A stretch of 64,000 nt of DNA from Kribbella solani (GTDB lineage: Bacteria; Actinomycetota; Actinomycetes; Propionibacteriales; Kribbellaceae). Location: contig NZ_JACHNF010000001.1 in NCBI RefSeq assembly GCF_014205295.1, positions 7,068,001-7,132,000 of the forward strand. The letters run 5' to 3'. Numbering within the stretch: the first letter of the stretch is position 1; each line of letters begins with the position of its first letter. A program made the position numbers and the translations under genes. The notes below the pieces were generated by a model. It worked only from the letters and a program-made list of their open reading frames with translations, had not been told where the DNA came from and ran no database searches. This document shows positions 45,673 to 53,076 of the stretch, in pieces.

Positions 45673-46895
45673 CCACTCAGAACCACCAGCCAGAAGTAAA
45701 AGCCATCACAACCACTGGTGAGGTACCAGGGGATCTGAAGATGGCTCGGCGGTTGTGGCCTTTTCTGCTCGCTTCGACCGTCAGCCTGATCCCGTTCACG
45801 GTGTTCGGGATGTACCTGGTGCCGATCGCCGGCGCCGCGGGTGGGAGTGTGGCGGAGATCGGCGGGCTGCGGGGGCTCGGCGGACTCGCGGCACTCGCGG
45901 TCGGCGTATCCCTCGCACCCCTGATGGACCGGGTAGCGCGCGAGCTGGTCGCCGCCGGCGGCCTCGCCCTGCTGGGCATCTCAGCCGCATTAGGAGCCAT
46001 CGGCAACGTCTTCGCCCTGGCCGGTTTCTGCCTCCTGATCGGCGCGTCGACCTCCATCCTCGCCCCGTCCATCGGCGCGGCGGCAGCGGACCGCTTCACC
46101 TCCCCAGCCGCCGCCGGCCGCGCCGCGACCCTCGTCTCCGCGACCACGTCGGCAATGGCGATGCTCGCCGCCCCCGTACTCGCCGGGCCCGGCCTGATCT
46201 GGGGCTGGCGCGGCAACCTGCTCGCCGCCTCGGCCATCTCGCTCGTACTGTCCGCCGCGTTCTTCTGGCGCGGTCGCGGCCGCAAACCCGCGATCACCAA
46301 GAACGAGCGGATGAGCTACCTCGCCACGTACCGCGCGCTCGCCCGCGTACCCGGCGCCCTCCCGCTGCTCGCGGTCGCGATGCTCCGGACCGCCGCGTTC
46401 ATGGGGTACTTGGCGTACCTCGCCGCGTTCTACGACGAGAAGTTCGACCTGGCGCCGGGATGGTTCGCACTGGTCTGGTCGTTGAGCGGAGCGTCGTTCT
46501 TCCTCGGCAACCTCCTCGCCGGCCGGTACGTGGCCACCGACGGCACGGGCATCACGCCCGAGAAGATGCTCCTGATCGGCATCAGTACCGCCCTGGTCGC
46601 GGTTGGCGCGTTCTACTTCTCGCCGTCGTTGCCGCTGACGCTGTTCCTGACCGCCCTGATGGGCGCCAGCCACGCCACCGTCGCCGCCTGCGTCACCACG
46701 CTCCTGGTCCGCCGCAGCGGTGACCTCCGCGGTTCGGCCCTCAGCGTCAACGCCGCCGGGATGAGCCTCGGCACCTTCCTCGGCGCCGCGATCGGCGGCC
46801 TCGGCCTAGCCCTGGCCAACTACCCCGGCACCGCCGCCACCTTCGCCGCCCTGACCTTCATCGCCCTACTCTGCGCCCTAAAAGTCCGCCCCTAA
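45669..46895 (+). CDS. MFS transporter, probable metallophore exporter
   Basis: 408 residues with 12 predicted helices (for example LLASTVSLIPFTVFGMYLVP, IGGLRGLGGLAALAVGVSLA, AGGLALLGISAALGAIGNVF and MSLGTFLGAAIGGLGLALA near the end). LMDRVARELVAAG is the loop 2-3 region of the superfamily. As the last gene of an operon with an importer and putative chelator enzymes, it is the natural exporter, like CntE in the staphylopine system. An IS110-type element is inserted immediately after its TAA. Confidence 0.82.
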   Translation: MTTQNHQPEVKAITTTGEVPGDLKMARRLWPFLLASTVSLIPFTVFGMYLVPIAGAAGGSVAEIGGLRGLGGLAALAVGVSLAPLMDRVARELVAAGGLALLGISAALGAIGNVFALAGFCLLIGASTSILAPSIGAAAADRFTSPAAAGRAATLVSATTSAMAMLAAPVLAGPGLIWGWRGNLLAASAISLVLSAAFFWRGRGRKPAITKNERMSYLATYRALARVPGALPLLAVAMLRTAAFMGYLAYLAAFYDEKFDLAPGWFALVWSLSGASFFLGNLLAGRYVATDGTGITPEKMLLIGISTALVAVGAFYFSPSLPLTLFLTALMGASHATVAACVTTLLVRRSGDLRGSALSVNAAGMSLGTFLGAAIGGLGLALANYPGTAATFAALTFIALLCALKVRP

Positions 46896-46897
46896 CA

Positions 46898-47085
46898 GTG
46901 AGGATGTAGGCGTGGACCCCGCAGTGGTCGTCCTGACTCGGCCCCTAACTGACTTCGGGTCTTGAACGGGATCTGTCGGTCGACCTGCTGCGGGGTTCGC
47001 TTGCACTCACTCGGCGAGAACTCGTGACTTCATAGGAGCCTGTGCCAGCAGGCACCCATCACTGTTTTGTCCGTCGCTCGGCTGG
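46898..47085 (+). ncRNA. Predicted bridge RNA of the IS110 element
   Basis: Helix ACCCCGCAG (46916-46924) / CTGCGGGGT (46988-46996) closes a loop with GCCCCTAAC (46941-46949), identical to the left flank plus first core base at 46888-46896. GGGAT (46968-46972) is complementary to ATCCC at the right junction (48206-48210). A second loop has CATAGGAGC (47031-47039), identical to the element's right end (48197-48205), then hairpin GTGCC-AGCA-GGCAC, then TCACTG (47059-47064), complementary to CAGTGA at the left end (46896-46901). This is the order target loop then donor loop known from IS621. The ends of the RNA are approximate. Confidence 0.65.
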
Positions 47086-47123
47086 TGCGTGCCGCCCTGA
47101 CCGTGTCGAATGGAAGGACGGCG

Positions 47124-48191
47124 ATGTCTACCATCGCACAGCCAGATGCCGTGTCCCAGGCCGAGATCACCGGTGGTGTCGACACTCACCGCGATACCCA
47201 TACGGCGGCTGCGATCGACCAGACGGGCCGGATGCTCGGTCACCAGACCTTTCCCGCCACTGGTGCCGGCTATGCGGCTTTGCTGGCCTGGCTGGGCTCG
47301 TTCGGGCCGGTCGTTCTGATCGGTGTCGAGGGCACCGGCGCTTACGGGTCGGGCCTGACCGGCTACCTGACCGGGCAGGGTGTGACCGTGGTCGAGATCG
47401 ACCGGCCCAGTCGTAAAACCCGCCGGACAGCAGGCAAGTCCGACCCGATCGACGCCGAAGCAGCCGCCCGAGCCGCTTTGGGCAAAGTACGCACCGGCAT
47501 CCCCAAGAACCGTGACGGGCAGGTCGAGGCACTACGGAACCTGCGCATCGCCCGCAACAGCGCCGTCAGCCAGCGCGCTGACTGCCTGCGCAGAATCAAG
47601 GCCCTGATCGTCACCGCACCACACGACCTGCGCCAGCAACTACGCGGCCTCACCAACCCGCGCCTGATCGACACCTGCCACAACCTGCGACCCGACCCTA
47701 ATCAGATCGCGATCCCACAACACGCCGTCAAAACCGCGCTACGCTCCCTGGCCCGCCGTCACCTCGCAGCCCAGCACGAGATCGCCGAGCTCGATCAACT
47801 CATCACCGAACTCATCAACACGATCAACCCCGAACTGCTCACCCTCAACGGCGTCGGCCCCGATGTCGCCGGCCAACTCCTGGTCACCATCGGACAAAAC
47901 CCAGAACGCATCCACTCCGAAGGCGCCTTCGCGATGCTCTGCGGAGTCGCCCCCATCCCCGCATCATCCGGCCAGACCCACCGCCACCGACTCAACCGCG
48001 GCGGCGATCGCCAAGCCAACTCAGCCCTCTACACCATCGTCATCAGCCGACTCCGCTGGGACCCACGCACCCGCGCCTACCTCGAACGCCGCACAACCAA
48101 CGGACTGTCCAAGAAAGACATCATCCGATGCCTCAAACGCCTCATCGCACGCGAGATCTACTACGTCCTCACCAAACCACAAACCCCTTGA
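47124..48191 (+). CDS. IS110-family transposase (DEDD recombinase)
   Basis: 355 residues from the ATG at 47124 (GGAAGGACG upstream). The N-terminal RuvC-like domain shows GGVDTHRDTHTAAAID, GVEGTGAYGSGL and GKSDPIDAEAAARAAL, giving the D-E-D-D acids. The C-terminal Transposase_20 domain shows LNGVGPDVAGQLLVTIGQNP and LCGVAPIPASSGQTHRHRLN with RGGDRQANSALY, including the conserved catalytic Ser region. The frame is complete, so the element may be active. Such recombinases insert DNA guided by a bridge RNA. Confidence 0.95.
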   Translation: MSTIAQPDAVSQAEITGGVDTHRDTHTAAAIDQTGRMLGHQTFPATGAGYAALLAWLGSFGPVVLIGVEGTGAYGSGLTGYLTGQGVTVVEIDRPSRKTRRTAGKSDPIDAEAAARAALGKVRTGIPKNRDGQVEALRNLRIARNSAVSQRADCLRRIKALIVTAPHDLRQQLRGLTNPRLIDTCHNLRPDPNQIAIPQHAVKTALRSLARRHLAAQHEIAELDQLITELINTINPELLTLNGVGPDVAGQLLVTIGQNPERIHSEGAFAMLCGVAPIPASSGQTHRHRLNRGGDRQANSALYTIVISRLRWDPRTRAYLERRTTNGLSKKDIIRCLKRLIAREIYYVLTKPQTP

Positions 48192-48210
48192 CCATCCATA
48201 GGAGCATCCC

Positions 48211-48407
48211 CCACCGCGCACACCCCACCCCACCGCGCACACCCCGCCTCACCGCGTACGCCCCGCCTCACCGCGTACGCCCCGCCTCACCGCGTACGCC
48301 CCGCCTCACCGCGTACGCCCCGCCTCACCGCGTACGCCCCGCCTCACCGCGTACGCCCCGCCTCACCGCGTACGCCCCGCCTCACCGCGTACGCCCCGCC
48401 TCACCGC
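48211..48407. repeat. 19-bp minisatellite (CACCGCGTACGCCCCGCCT), about ten copies
   Basis: Nearly perfect 19-bp units from just right of the IS end to 48407; the core units at 48251, 48270, 48289 and on are identical, while the first two are variants (CGCGCACACC). The 395-bp gap 48192-48586 holds only this array and a hairpin element. Confidence 0.93.
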
Positions 48408-48432
48408 CACCCCCAGCCCTCGCGGCCCGGAG

Positions 48433-48514
48433 CCATTTGAGGGGTGAACGTCTGAGGTGGTCCCTTCACCTGCGGGGTGCGGGTGGTGAAGGGACCATTT
48501 CAGGGGTTAACCAC
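48433..48514. repeat. Hairpin element copy 2
   Basis: Direct repeats CCATTTGAGGGGTGAAC (48433-48449) and CCATTTCAGGGGTTAAC (48495-48511), 62 bp apart, enclose a perfect 13-bp stem TGGTCCCTTCACC / GGTGAAGGGACCA (48458-48470 with 48485-48497). The GGTKAAC flanks, CCCTTCA stem core, CATTT tail and 62-bp spacing match the element at 33304-33379. Confidence 0.7.
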
Positions 48515-48586
48515 TGAAAGGGTGGGGCGGGTTCAGGGTTGTCACGGTGGTTCGGATCGGCCGGACTCGATATATCGTTCAGTTTT

Positions 48587-49255
48587 ATGGAGAACCTGCC
48601 CGATCGCCCGCATCCGCACGCGCACCTGCGGGCGTCCGACATCGATCGTGACCAGGTGGTCGACGTACTGCGGGAGGCCCTGATGTCGGGGCGGTTGTCG
48701 CAGGACGAGCACGCCGACCGGCTGGAGCAGACCCTGCAGGCGAAGACGCTCGGTGAACTCGAGCCGATCACCCGCGACCTGGTCGTACCCGGTCAGGCCG
48801 CGCCGGTGCCGGTGGCGCAGCCGGCCGCGTCGACGGCGAACAGCCCGGTCCCGATCGAGGAGCCGGCCGACCCGAACGCCAGCCTCGACAACATGGTGGC
48901 GATCTTCGGCGGCGGCGAGCGGAACGGCCGCTGGCGGGTGAAGCGCCGGACCAACGCGATCGCGGTCTTCGGCGGGCACGACCTGGACATGACCGACGCG
49001 GTGTTCGAGGGCCGCGAGGTGACGATCTGGGCGTTCGCGGTGTTCGGTGGGATCGACATCACCGTACCCGAGGGGGTGACGGTGCGTAACGAGGGCGTCG
49101 GCATCTTCGGCGGCTTCGGCGCCCGCGGCAGCTCCGACCCGGACCCGAACGCCCCCGTCGTAGTGGTCAAGGGCCTGGCTCTCTTCGGCGGCGTCGGCGG
49201 CCAGTCCTCCGCCAAACGCCACGGCAAGAAGAACAAACGCCACCTGGGCCACTGA
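48587..49255 (+). CDS. DUF1707 / LiaF-like domain protein
   Basis: 222 residues. HLRASDIDRDQVVDVLREAL with MSGRLSQDEHADRLEQTLQA is the DUF1707 domain (10-60). A P/A-rich linker leads to a C-terminal LiaF-type beta domain (VAIFGGGERNGRWRVKRRTN, AVFGGHDLDM, AVFGGIDITVPEGVTVRNEG) and a basic tail. There is no transmembrane helix. Such proteins are linked to envelope stress or regulatory complexes in actinomycetes, but no precise function is known. A CGATATATCG palindrome (48568-48577) sits 10 bases before the ATG and may be an operator. Confidence 0.82.
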   Translation: MENLPDRPHPHAHLRASDIDRDQVVDVLREALMSGRLSQDEHADRLEQTLQAKTLGELEPITRDLVVPGQAAPVPVAQPAASTANSPVPIEEPADPNASLDNMVAIFGGGERNGRWRVKRRTNAIAVFGGHDLDMTDAVFEGREVTIWAFAVFGGIDITVPEGVTVRNEGVGIFGGFGARGSSDPDPNAPVVVVKGLALFGGVGGQSSAKRHGKKNKRHLGH

Positions 49256-49339
49256 ACGCCGCCTCGGCCACCGAGTACACCAATGGCCGGCGGAGCAATT
49301 CGGGTGCGGCACCAGCTGCCGAGCTCGTAGCCTGCGGGG

Positions 49340-49807
49340 ATGAGTGACAACACGTTTGTCCCCGCCGATTTCGACGTGCCGACCGAGTTGGTGGCACCGG
49401 AGTTCCGGCTGGTGCCGCTCGGGGGTGAGCACAACGTCGCGGATCTCGCTGCCTGGAGCGGGAGTATCGAGCACATCCGGGCGACTCCGGGCTTCCAGGG
49501 GAGCAGCTGGCCGCCGGTCGACGGGATGACGGCCGAGGCGAATCTCGGCGATCTGGTGCGGCACCGGGAAGACTTCGCCGAGCGGCGCGGGTTCACGTAC
49601 ACGGTGCTCGAGGCCGGCACGGGTGATGTGATCGGCTGCGTCTACATCTATCCGAAGCGCGGTGACGAAACAGTCACCGACGTACGGTCCTGGGTACGCG
49701 CCGATCGTGCCGAGTTGGACATCGTGCTGTACGAAGCGGTCAGCGGCTGGCTCGCCGCCCGCTGGCCGTTCGGGACCATCGAGTACGCGGTCAGATCCAG
49801 GACTTGA
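49340..49807 (+). CDS. GNAT-like N-acetyltransferase
   Basis: 155 residues from an ATG preceded by GCGGGG. FTYTVLEAGTGDVIGCVYIY and TDVRSWVRADRAELDIVLYE with AVSGWLAARWPFGTIEYAVR fit a divergent GNAT fold; the acetyl-CoA loop is short and not canonical, so catalysis is less certain. Its last 17 bases overlap the end of pmt on the opposite strand. Confidence 0.7.
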   Translation: MSDNTFVPADFDVPTELVAPEFRLVPLGGEHNVADLAAWSGSIEHIRATPGFQGSSWPPVDGMTAEANLGDLVRHREDFAERRGFTYTVLEAGTGDVIGCVYIYPKRGDETVTDVRSWVRADRAELDIVLYEAVSGWLAARWPFGTIEYAVRSRT

Positions 49808-51473
49808 ACCACATGCGGTTGAGCCAGTCCGGGTGGGGGAGGACCTTGTCGGTCAGGATCGGCCAGATGTAGGCGAAGTTCAGGACCACCAGGACGACGA
49901 ACGCGCCGACCACCGCGCTGCCGATCAGGCGGCGCGGGGTCGCGGTACTGAGGGCGGTACGGGCCGGGCCGAGGATCTTGCCGAGGACGAGTGACAGCGC
50001 GATCACCGTGAACGGGATCATCGTCACGGCGTAGAAGAAGAAAATAGGCCGGTCGTCGAATGCGAACCACGGCACCCAGCAGGTGGCGAAACCGAGGATC
50101 GGGATGCCGAACCGCCAGTCCCGGGTGGCGATCCACAGCACCAGCGCGGCGAGCAGCGCCAGCGCGCCGCCCCACCAGAGCAGTGGCGTCCCCAGGGCAG
50201 AGATCACCTGCAGACAGTTCGTCCCGGCCGGGGCGTTGCAGCCCGGCGTACCGGGCTTGATGTCGTTGACCGCGTCGAAGCCGATCGGGCGGGCGATGAT
50301 CGGCCAGCCGGCCGGGTTCGACTGGTACGGGTGGGTGGCGTGCTTGATGTAGTCACCGGTGTGGAACGCGAGCACTTCCTTGTGGTACTCGATCAGTGAC
50401 CGGAAGTCGTCGGGTACGACCTTCATCACGCCATGTGCCGGATTGCTGGCGGCCCAGTTGTGGTCGTACGCGTTGTCGTGCAGCAGCCAGCCGGTCCACG
50501 TCGCGACGTACGTCACGCCCGCGACCAGTACCAGGCTGACGAACGCCGGGATGCCGTCGACGAGCGCCGACTTCACGAACGCGAACCGGACGCCGAGCGC
50601 GCGCCGGGCGCCGAAGTCCCACGCGAACACCAGGATGCCGAACGCGGCCAGCGTCCAGACCGCCGACCACTTGGTACCGAGGGCCAGCCCGAAGCAGATA
50701 CCGGCCGCGATCCGCCACGGCCGGACCAGCAGCCAGCGGCCGATCGTCCGGCGGGCACCGTCCGGGGTCGGCGTGTCCAGCGTCTCGGCGTGCCGGCGGC
50801 GGGTCCAGTCCCGGTCCGCGACCAGGCAGGAGGTGGCCGCGACCAGCCAGAACGCGAGGAAGATGTCGAGCAGCGCGACCCGGGACATCACGAAGTGCAG
50901 TCCGTCGACCGCGAGCAGTAGTCCGGCGATGGCGCCGATCAGCGTCGAGCGGGTCATCCGGCGGACGGTCCGGATCAGCAGCAGTACCGTCAGGGTGCCG
51001 AACAGGGCCGGCATGAACCGCCAGCCGAAGGTGTTCATCCCGAACAGTTGCTCACCGGCGGCGATCATCCACTTGCCGACCTCGGGGTGTACGGTCAGGC
51101 TCGGCGTGTCCTTGAAGACGTCCAGGTTGCCGCTCAGGATCGCCTTGTCGGCGGCACCCTCCGGCTGGTCGATGAACTGCCGCGCGTACCCGAACTTGAG
51201 CAGGCTGAACGCGTCCTTGGCGTAGTACGTCTCGTCGAAGACGAACTTCACCGGGTTGCTCAGGTGCCAGAACCGCAGCACGCCGGCCAGGACGGTGATC
51301 ACCAGGGTCGCGATCCAGCCGCCGTCGAAGTCCTTCGGCATGGCCGGGTACAACCGCTCCTTGAGCGGCGGCAGCCGCCGTCCGAGCACGTCCCGCCCGA
51401 GCGTCTCCAGCTCTTCGCCGGCGTCGCCCCGCCGCGCAGTCCCGTCCTCGATCACAGCAGCCACGCCCGCCAT
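49791..51473 (-). CDS. pmt: Dolichyl-phosphate-mannose--protein O-mannosyltransferase (PMT family)
   Basis: 560 residues from the ATG at 51473. After a cytoplasmic N-terminus, the first lumenal-side loop carries the catalytic acid motif VKFVFDETYYAKDAFSLLKF. MSRVALLDIFLAFWLVAATS and GTKWSAVWTLAAFGILVFAW are PMT motifs. About 11 helices are predicted, and the C-terminal block (HPDWLNRMWFKSWI) is typical. It transfers mannose from polyprenyl-phosphate-mannose to Ser/Thr of exported proteins. It is divergent from rsmI, as in many actinomycetes, but here with a toxin-antitoxin pair in between. Confidence 0.92.
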   Translation of the reverse strand: MAGVAAVIEDGTARRGDAGEELETLGRDVLGRRLPPLKERLYPAMPKDFDGGWIATLVITVLAGVLRFWHLSNPVKFVFDETYYAKDAFSLLKFGYARQFIDQPEGAADKAILSGNLDVFKDTPSLTVHPEVGKWMIAAGEQLFGMNTFGWRFMPALFGTLTVLLLIRTVRRMTRSTLIGAIAGLLLAVDGLHFVMSRVALLDIFLAFWLVAATSCLVADRDWTRRRHAETLDTPTPDGARRTIGRWLLVRPWRIAAGICFGLALGTKWSAVWTLAAFGILVFAWDFGARRALGVRFAFVKSALVDGIPAFVSLVLVAGVTYVATWTGWLLHDNAYDHNWAASNPAHGVMKVVPDDFRSLIEYHKEVLAFHTGDYIKHATHPYQSNPAGWPIIARPIGFDAVNDIKPGTPGCNAPAGTNCLQVISALGTPLLWWGGALALLAALVLWIATRDWRFGIPILGFATCWVPWFAFDDRPIFFFYAVTMIPFTVIALSLVLGKILGPARTALSTATPRRLIGSAVVGAFVVLVVLNFAYIWPILTDKVLPHPDWLNRMWFKSWI

Positions 51474-51542
51474 CGTACGGACGCCCAGGTCCCACCGCCT
51501 CCCCCGCCTGTGGAAAACCCGGGCTGCCCGTCCCCGACCTCC

Positions 51543-51548
51543 TACAAT
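51543..51548 (+). promoter_or_regulatory. Candidate -10 (TACAAT) of the toxin-antitoxin pair
   Basis: TACAAT ends 7 bases before the antitoxin ATG, again suggesting a leaderless message. Confidence 0.5.
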
Positions 51549-51555
51549 CAATGCC

Positions 51556-51795
51556 ATGAGCACGCCACGCGAGGAACTGCACGCGCTGATCGACGCATTG
51601 CCCGACGAAGCCGCGGCGGAGCTCGTACCCGACATGCGCGAGATCCTCAGGCACCGTCTGGAGATGCGCCGCCGTCGGGCCACCGAACCCAGGCCGTGGC
51701 CACCGAGCTGGTTCGGTGCCAGCGTCGGCAGCCGTCCGGACACCGCCCGGCGGAACGAAGAGATCCTGCGAGACGAGTTCGGTCGCGGCGAGTGA
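51556..51795 (+). CDS. VapB-like antitoxin
   Basis: 79 residues. LHALIDALPDEAAAELVPDM is the common N-terminal helix of this antitoxin group, and the C-terminus PSWFGASVGSRPDTARRNEE followed by ILRDEFGRGE matches the toxin-binding tail of actinobacterial VapB-like partners of PIN proteins. It should neutralise the following PIN toxin and bind its own promoter. The stop overlaps the toxin start by GTGA. Confidence 0.78.
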   Translation: MSTPREELHALIDALPDEAAAELVPDMREILRHRLEMRRRRATEPRPWPPSWFGASVGSRPDTARRNEEILRDEFGRGE

Positions 51796-52208
51796 TCGTC
51801 GTCGACACCGGTCCGCTCGTCGCGGCCGTGCTTTCGAACGACGATGACCACCGCGTCTGCGTCGATCTGTTCGCGGCCGCCCATCTCAACCGTGAGCAAC
51901 TGGTTGTCCCGAGCTTCGTCATCCCCGAGGTCTGCTACCTCATCCAGCGTGACCTCGGCGCCAAGGTGGAGGCCGACTTCGTCGAGTCGCTCGCGGCAGG
52001 CGACTTCGCGGTGGCCGAATGTGAATCCGAGTTGGACCGGATCGCCGACTTGATGCACAAGTACGCTGATCTGCCGCTCGGGGTCGCTGATGCCGCGGTG
52101 GTGGCGGTCGCCGAGGCGCTGGGGGCGCGGGAAGTGGCGACGTTGGATCGGCGGCATTTCACCGTGGTGCGCCCGCGGCACCTTGATGGTTTTGCCCTGC
52201 TCCCATGA
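51792..52208 (+). CDS. PIN-domain toxin, VapC-like ribonuclease
   Basis: 138 residues from a GTG. The PIN acids are visible: VIVVDTGPLVAAVLSND (Asp5), VIPEVCYLIQRDLG (Glu), DLPLGVADAAVVAVAEALGA (Asp) and VATLDRRHF (Asp). These bind Mg for endoribonuclease activity, typically against tRNA or rRNA. It is coupled to the upstream antitoxin and its stop overlaps the rsmI start by ATGA, so rsmI may be co-translated with the toxin. Confidence 0.85.
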   Translation: MIVVDTGPLVAAVLSNDDDHRVCVDLFAAAHLNREQLVVPSFVIPEVCYLIQRDLGAKVEADFVESLAAGDFAVAECESELDRIADLMHKYADLPLGVADAAVVAVAEALGAREVATLDRRHFTVVRPRHLDGFALLP

Positions 52209-53047
52209 ATGGGCGGCTGGTGTTGGCGGGGACGCCTATTGGGGATGTGGGGGACGCCTCGGGGCGGTTGGGGCGCGTGCTGGCGGAAGCGGATGTGGTC
52301 GCGGCGGAGGACACGCGGCGGTTGCGGCGGTTGACTTCCGAGTTGGGGATTCAGGTGGGTGGCCGGGTGGTCAGCTACTTCGAGGGGAACGAGCGGGAGC
52401 GGACGCCGGAGTTGCTGCAGGCGCTCACCGACGGGCAGACCGTGGTGGTGGTGACGGACGCGGGGATGCCGAGCGTGTCGGACCCGGGGTACCGGTTGGT
52501 GGCGGCGGCGATCGAGGCGGAGGTCGTGGTGACGGCCGTGCCGGGGCCGTCGGCGGTGCTGACCGCGCTGGCGTTGAGCGGCCTGCCGGTGGACCGGTTC
52601 ACCTTCGAAGGGTTCCTGCCGCGCAAACCGGGCGAGCGCGGCCGCCGGTTGACGGAGCTCAAGGACGAACCGCGGACGATGGTGTTCTTCGAGGCACCGC
52701 ACCGCCTGGCGGCGTCCCTCGAATCCATGCAAGAAGCCTTCGGTACGGACCGCCGCGCCGCCGTCTGCCGCGAGCTCACCAAGACGTACGAAGAGATCAA
52801 ACGCGGACCGCTGAACGAGCTGGTGACCTGGGCCGAGGCGGGCGTCCGCGGCGAGATCACCGTCGTGGTCGCGGGCGCGGACCCGGACCGCGCCATGACC
52901 CCGGCGCAGCTGGCGGCGGAGGTCGCGACGGACGAGGAGGCGGGTACGCCCCGCAAGCAGGCGATCTCCGACGTGGCGAAGCGCTTCAACGTCCCGAAAC
53001 GGACGGTGTACGACGCCGTACTCGCTGCCCGAGACCCTGGTAAATAG
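52205..53047 (+). CDS. rsmI: 16S rRNA (cytidine(1402)-2'-O)-methyltransferase RsmI
   Basis: 280 residues. RLVLAGTPIGDVGDASGRLG, VVAAEDTRRLRRL, VVTDAGMPSVSDPGYRLV, AVPGPSAVLTALALSGLPVD and FEGFLPRKPGERGRRL are the RsmI/YraL signatures of the tetrapyrrole-methylase-like fold. It 2'-O-methylates C1402 in the ribosomal P site using SAM. The start overlaps the PIN toxin stop. metG follows with its own promoter. Confidence 0.95.
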   Translation: MNGRLVLAGTPIGDVGDASGRLGRVLAEADVVAAEDTRRLRRLTSELGIQVGGRVVSYFEGNERERTPELLQALTDGQTVVVVTDAGMPSVSDPGYRLVAAAIEAEVVVTAVPGPSAVLTALALSGLPVDRFTFEGFLPRKPGERGRRLTELKDEPRTMVFFEAPHRLAASLESMQEAFGTDRRAAVCRELTKTYEEIKRGPLNELVTWAEAGVRGEITVVVAGADPDRAMTPAQLAAEVATDEEAGTPRKQAISDVAKRFNVPKRTVYDAVLAARDPGK

Positions 53048-53063
53048 ACCTGGCGCCCGGCAC

Positions 53064-53069
53064 TACCCT
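53064..53069 (+). promoter_or_regulatory. Candidate -10 (TACCCT) of metG, leaderless
   Basis: TACCCT ends 7 bases before the metG ATG with no ribosome-binding site. Confidence 0.4.
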
Positions 53070-53076
53070 TGACTGC

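Larger units (their letters stand above)
46896..48206 (+). mobile_element. IS110-family insertion sequence
   Basis: The element carries a DEDD transposase (47124-48191), a 225-bp 5' non-coding region and a very short 3' end, the layout of IS110-group elements. No terminal inverted repeats or longer target duplication are seen. I place the ends at CA dinucleotides (46896-46897 and 48205-48206) because the 5' region contains sequences matching the left flank and the right end, as expected of a bridge RNA. The boundaries are inferred to within a few bases. Confidence 0.75.

Noticed and set aside
46896..48407. Prophage or integrative element
   Set aside because: Only a single IS110-type transposase is present; no integrase, structural or replication genes.
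48128..48517. Open frame across the 19-bp minisatellite
   Set aside because: It starts inside the transposase and translates the satellite into Pro/Arg/Ala repeats; no independent start signal.
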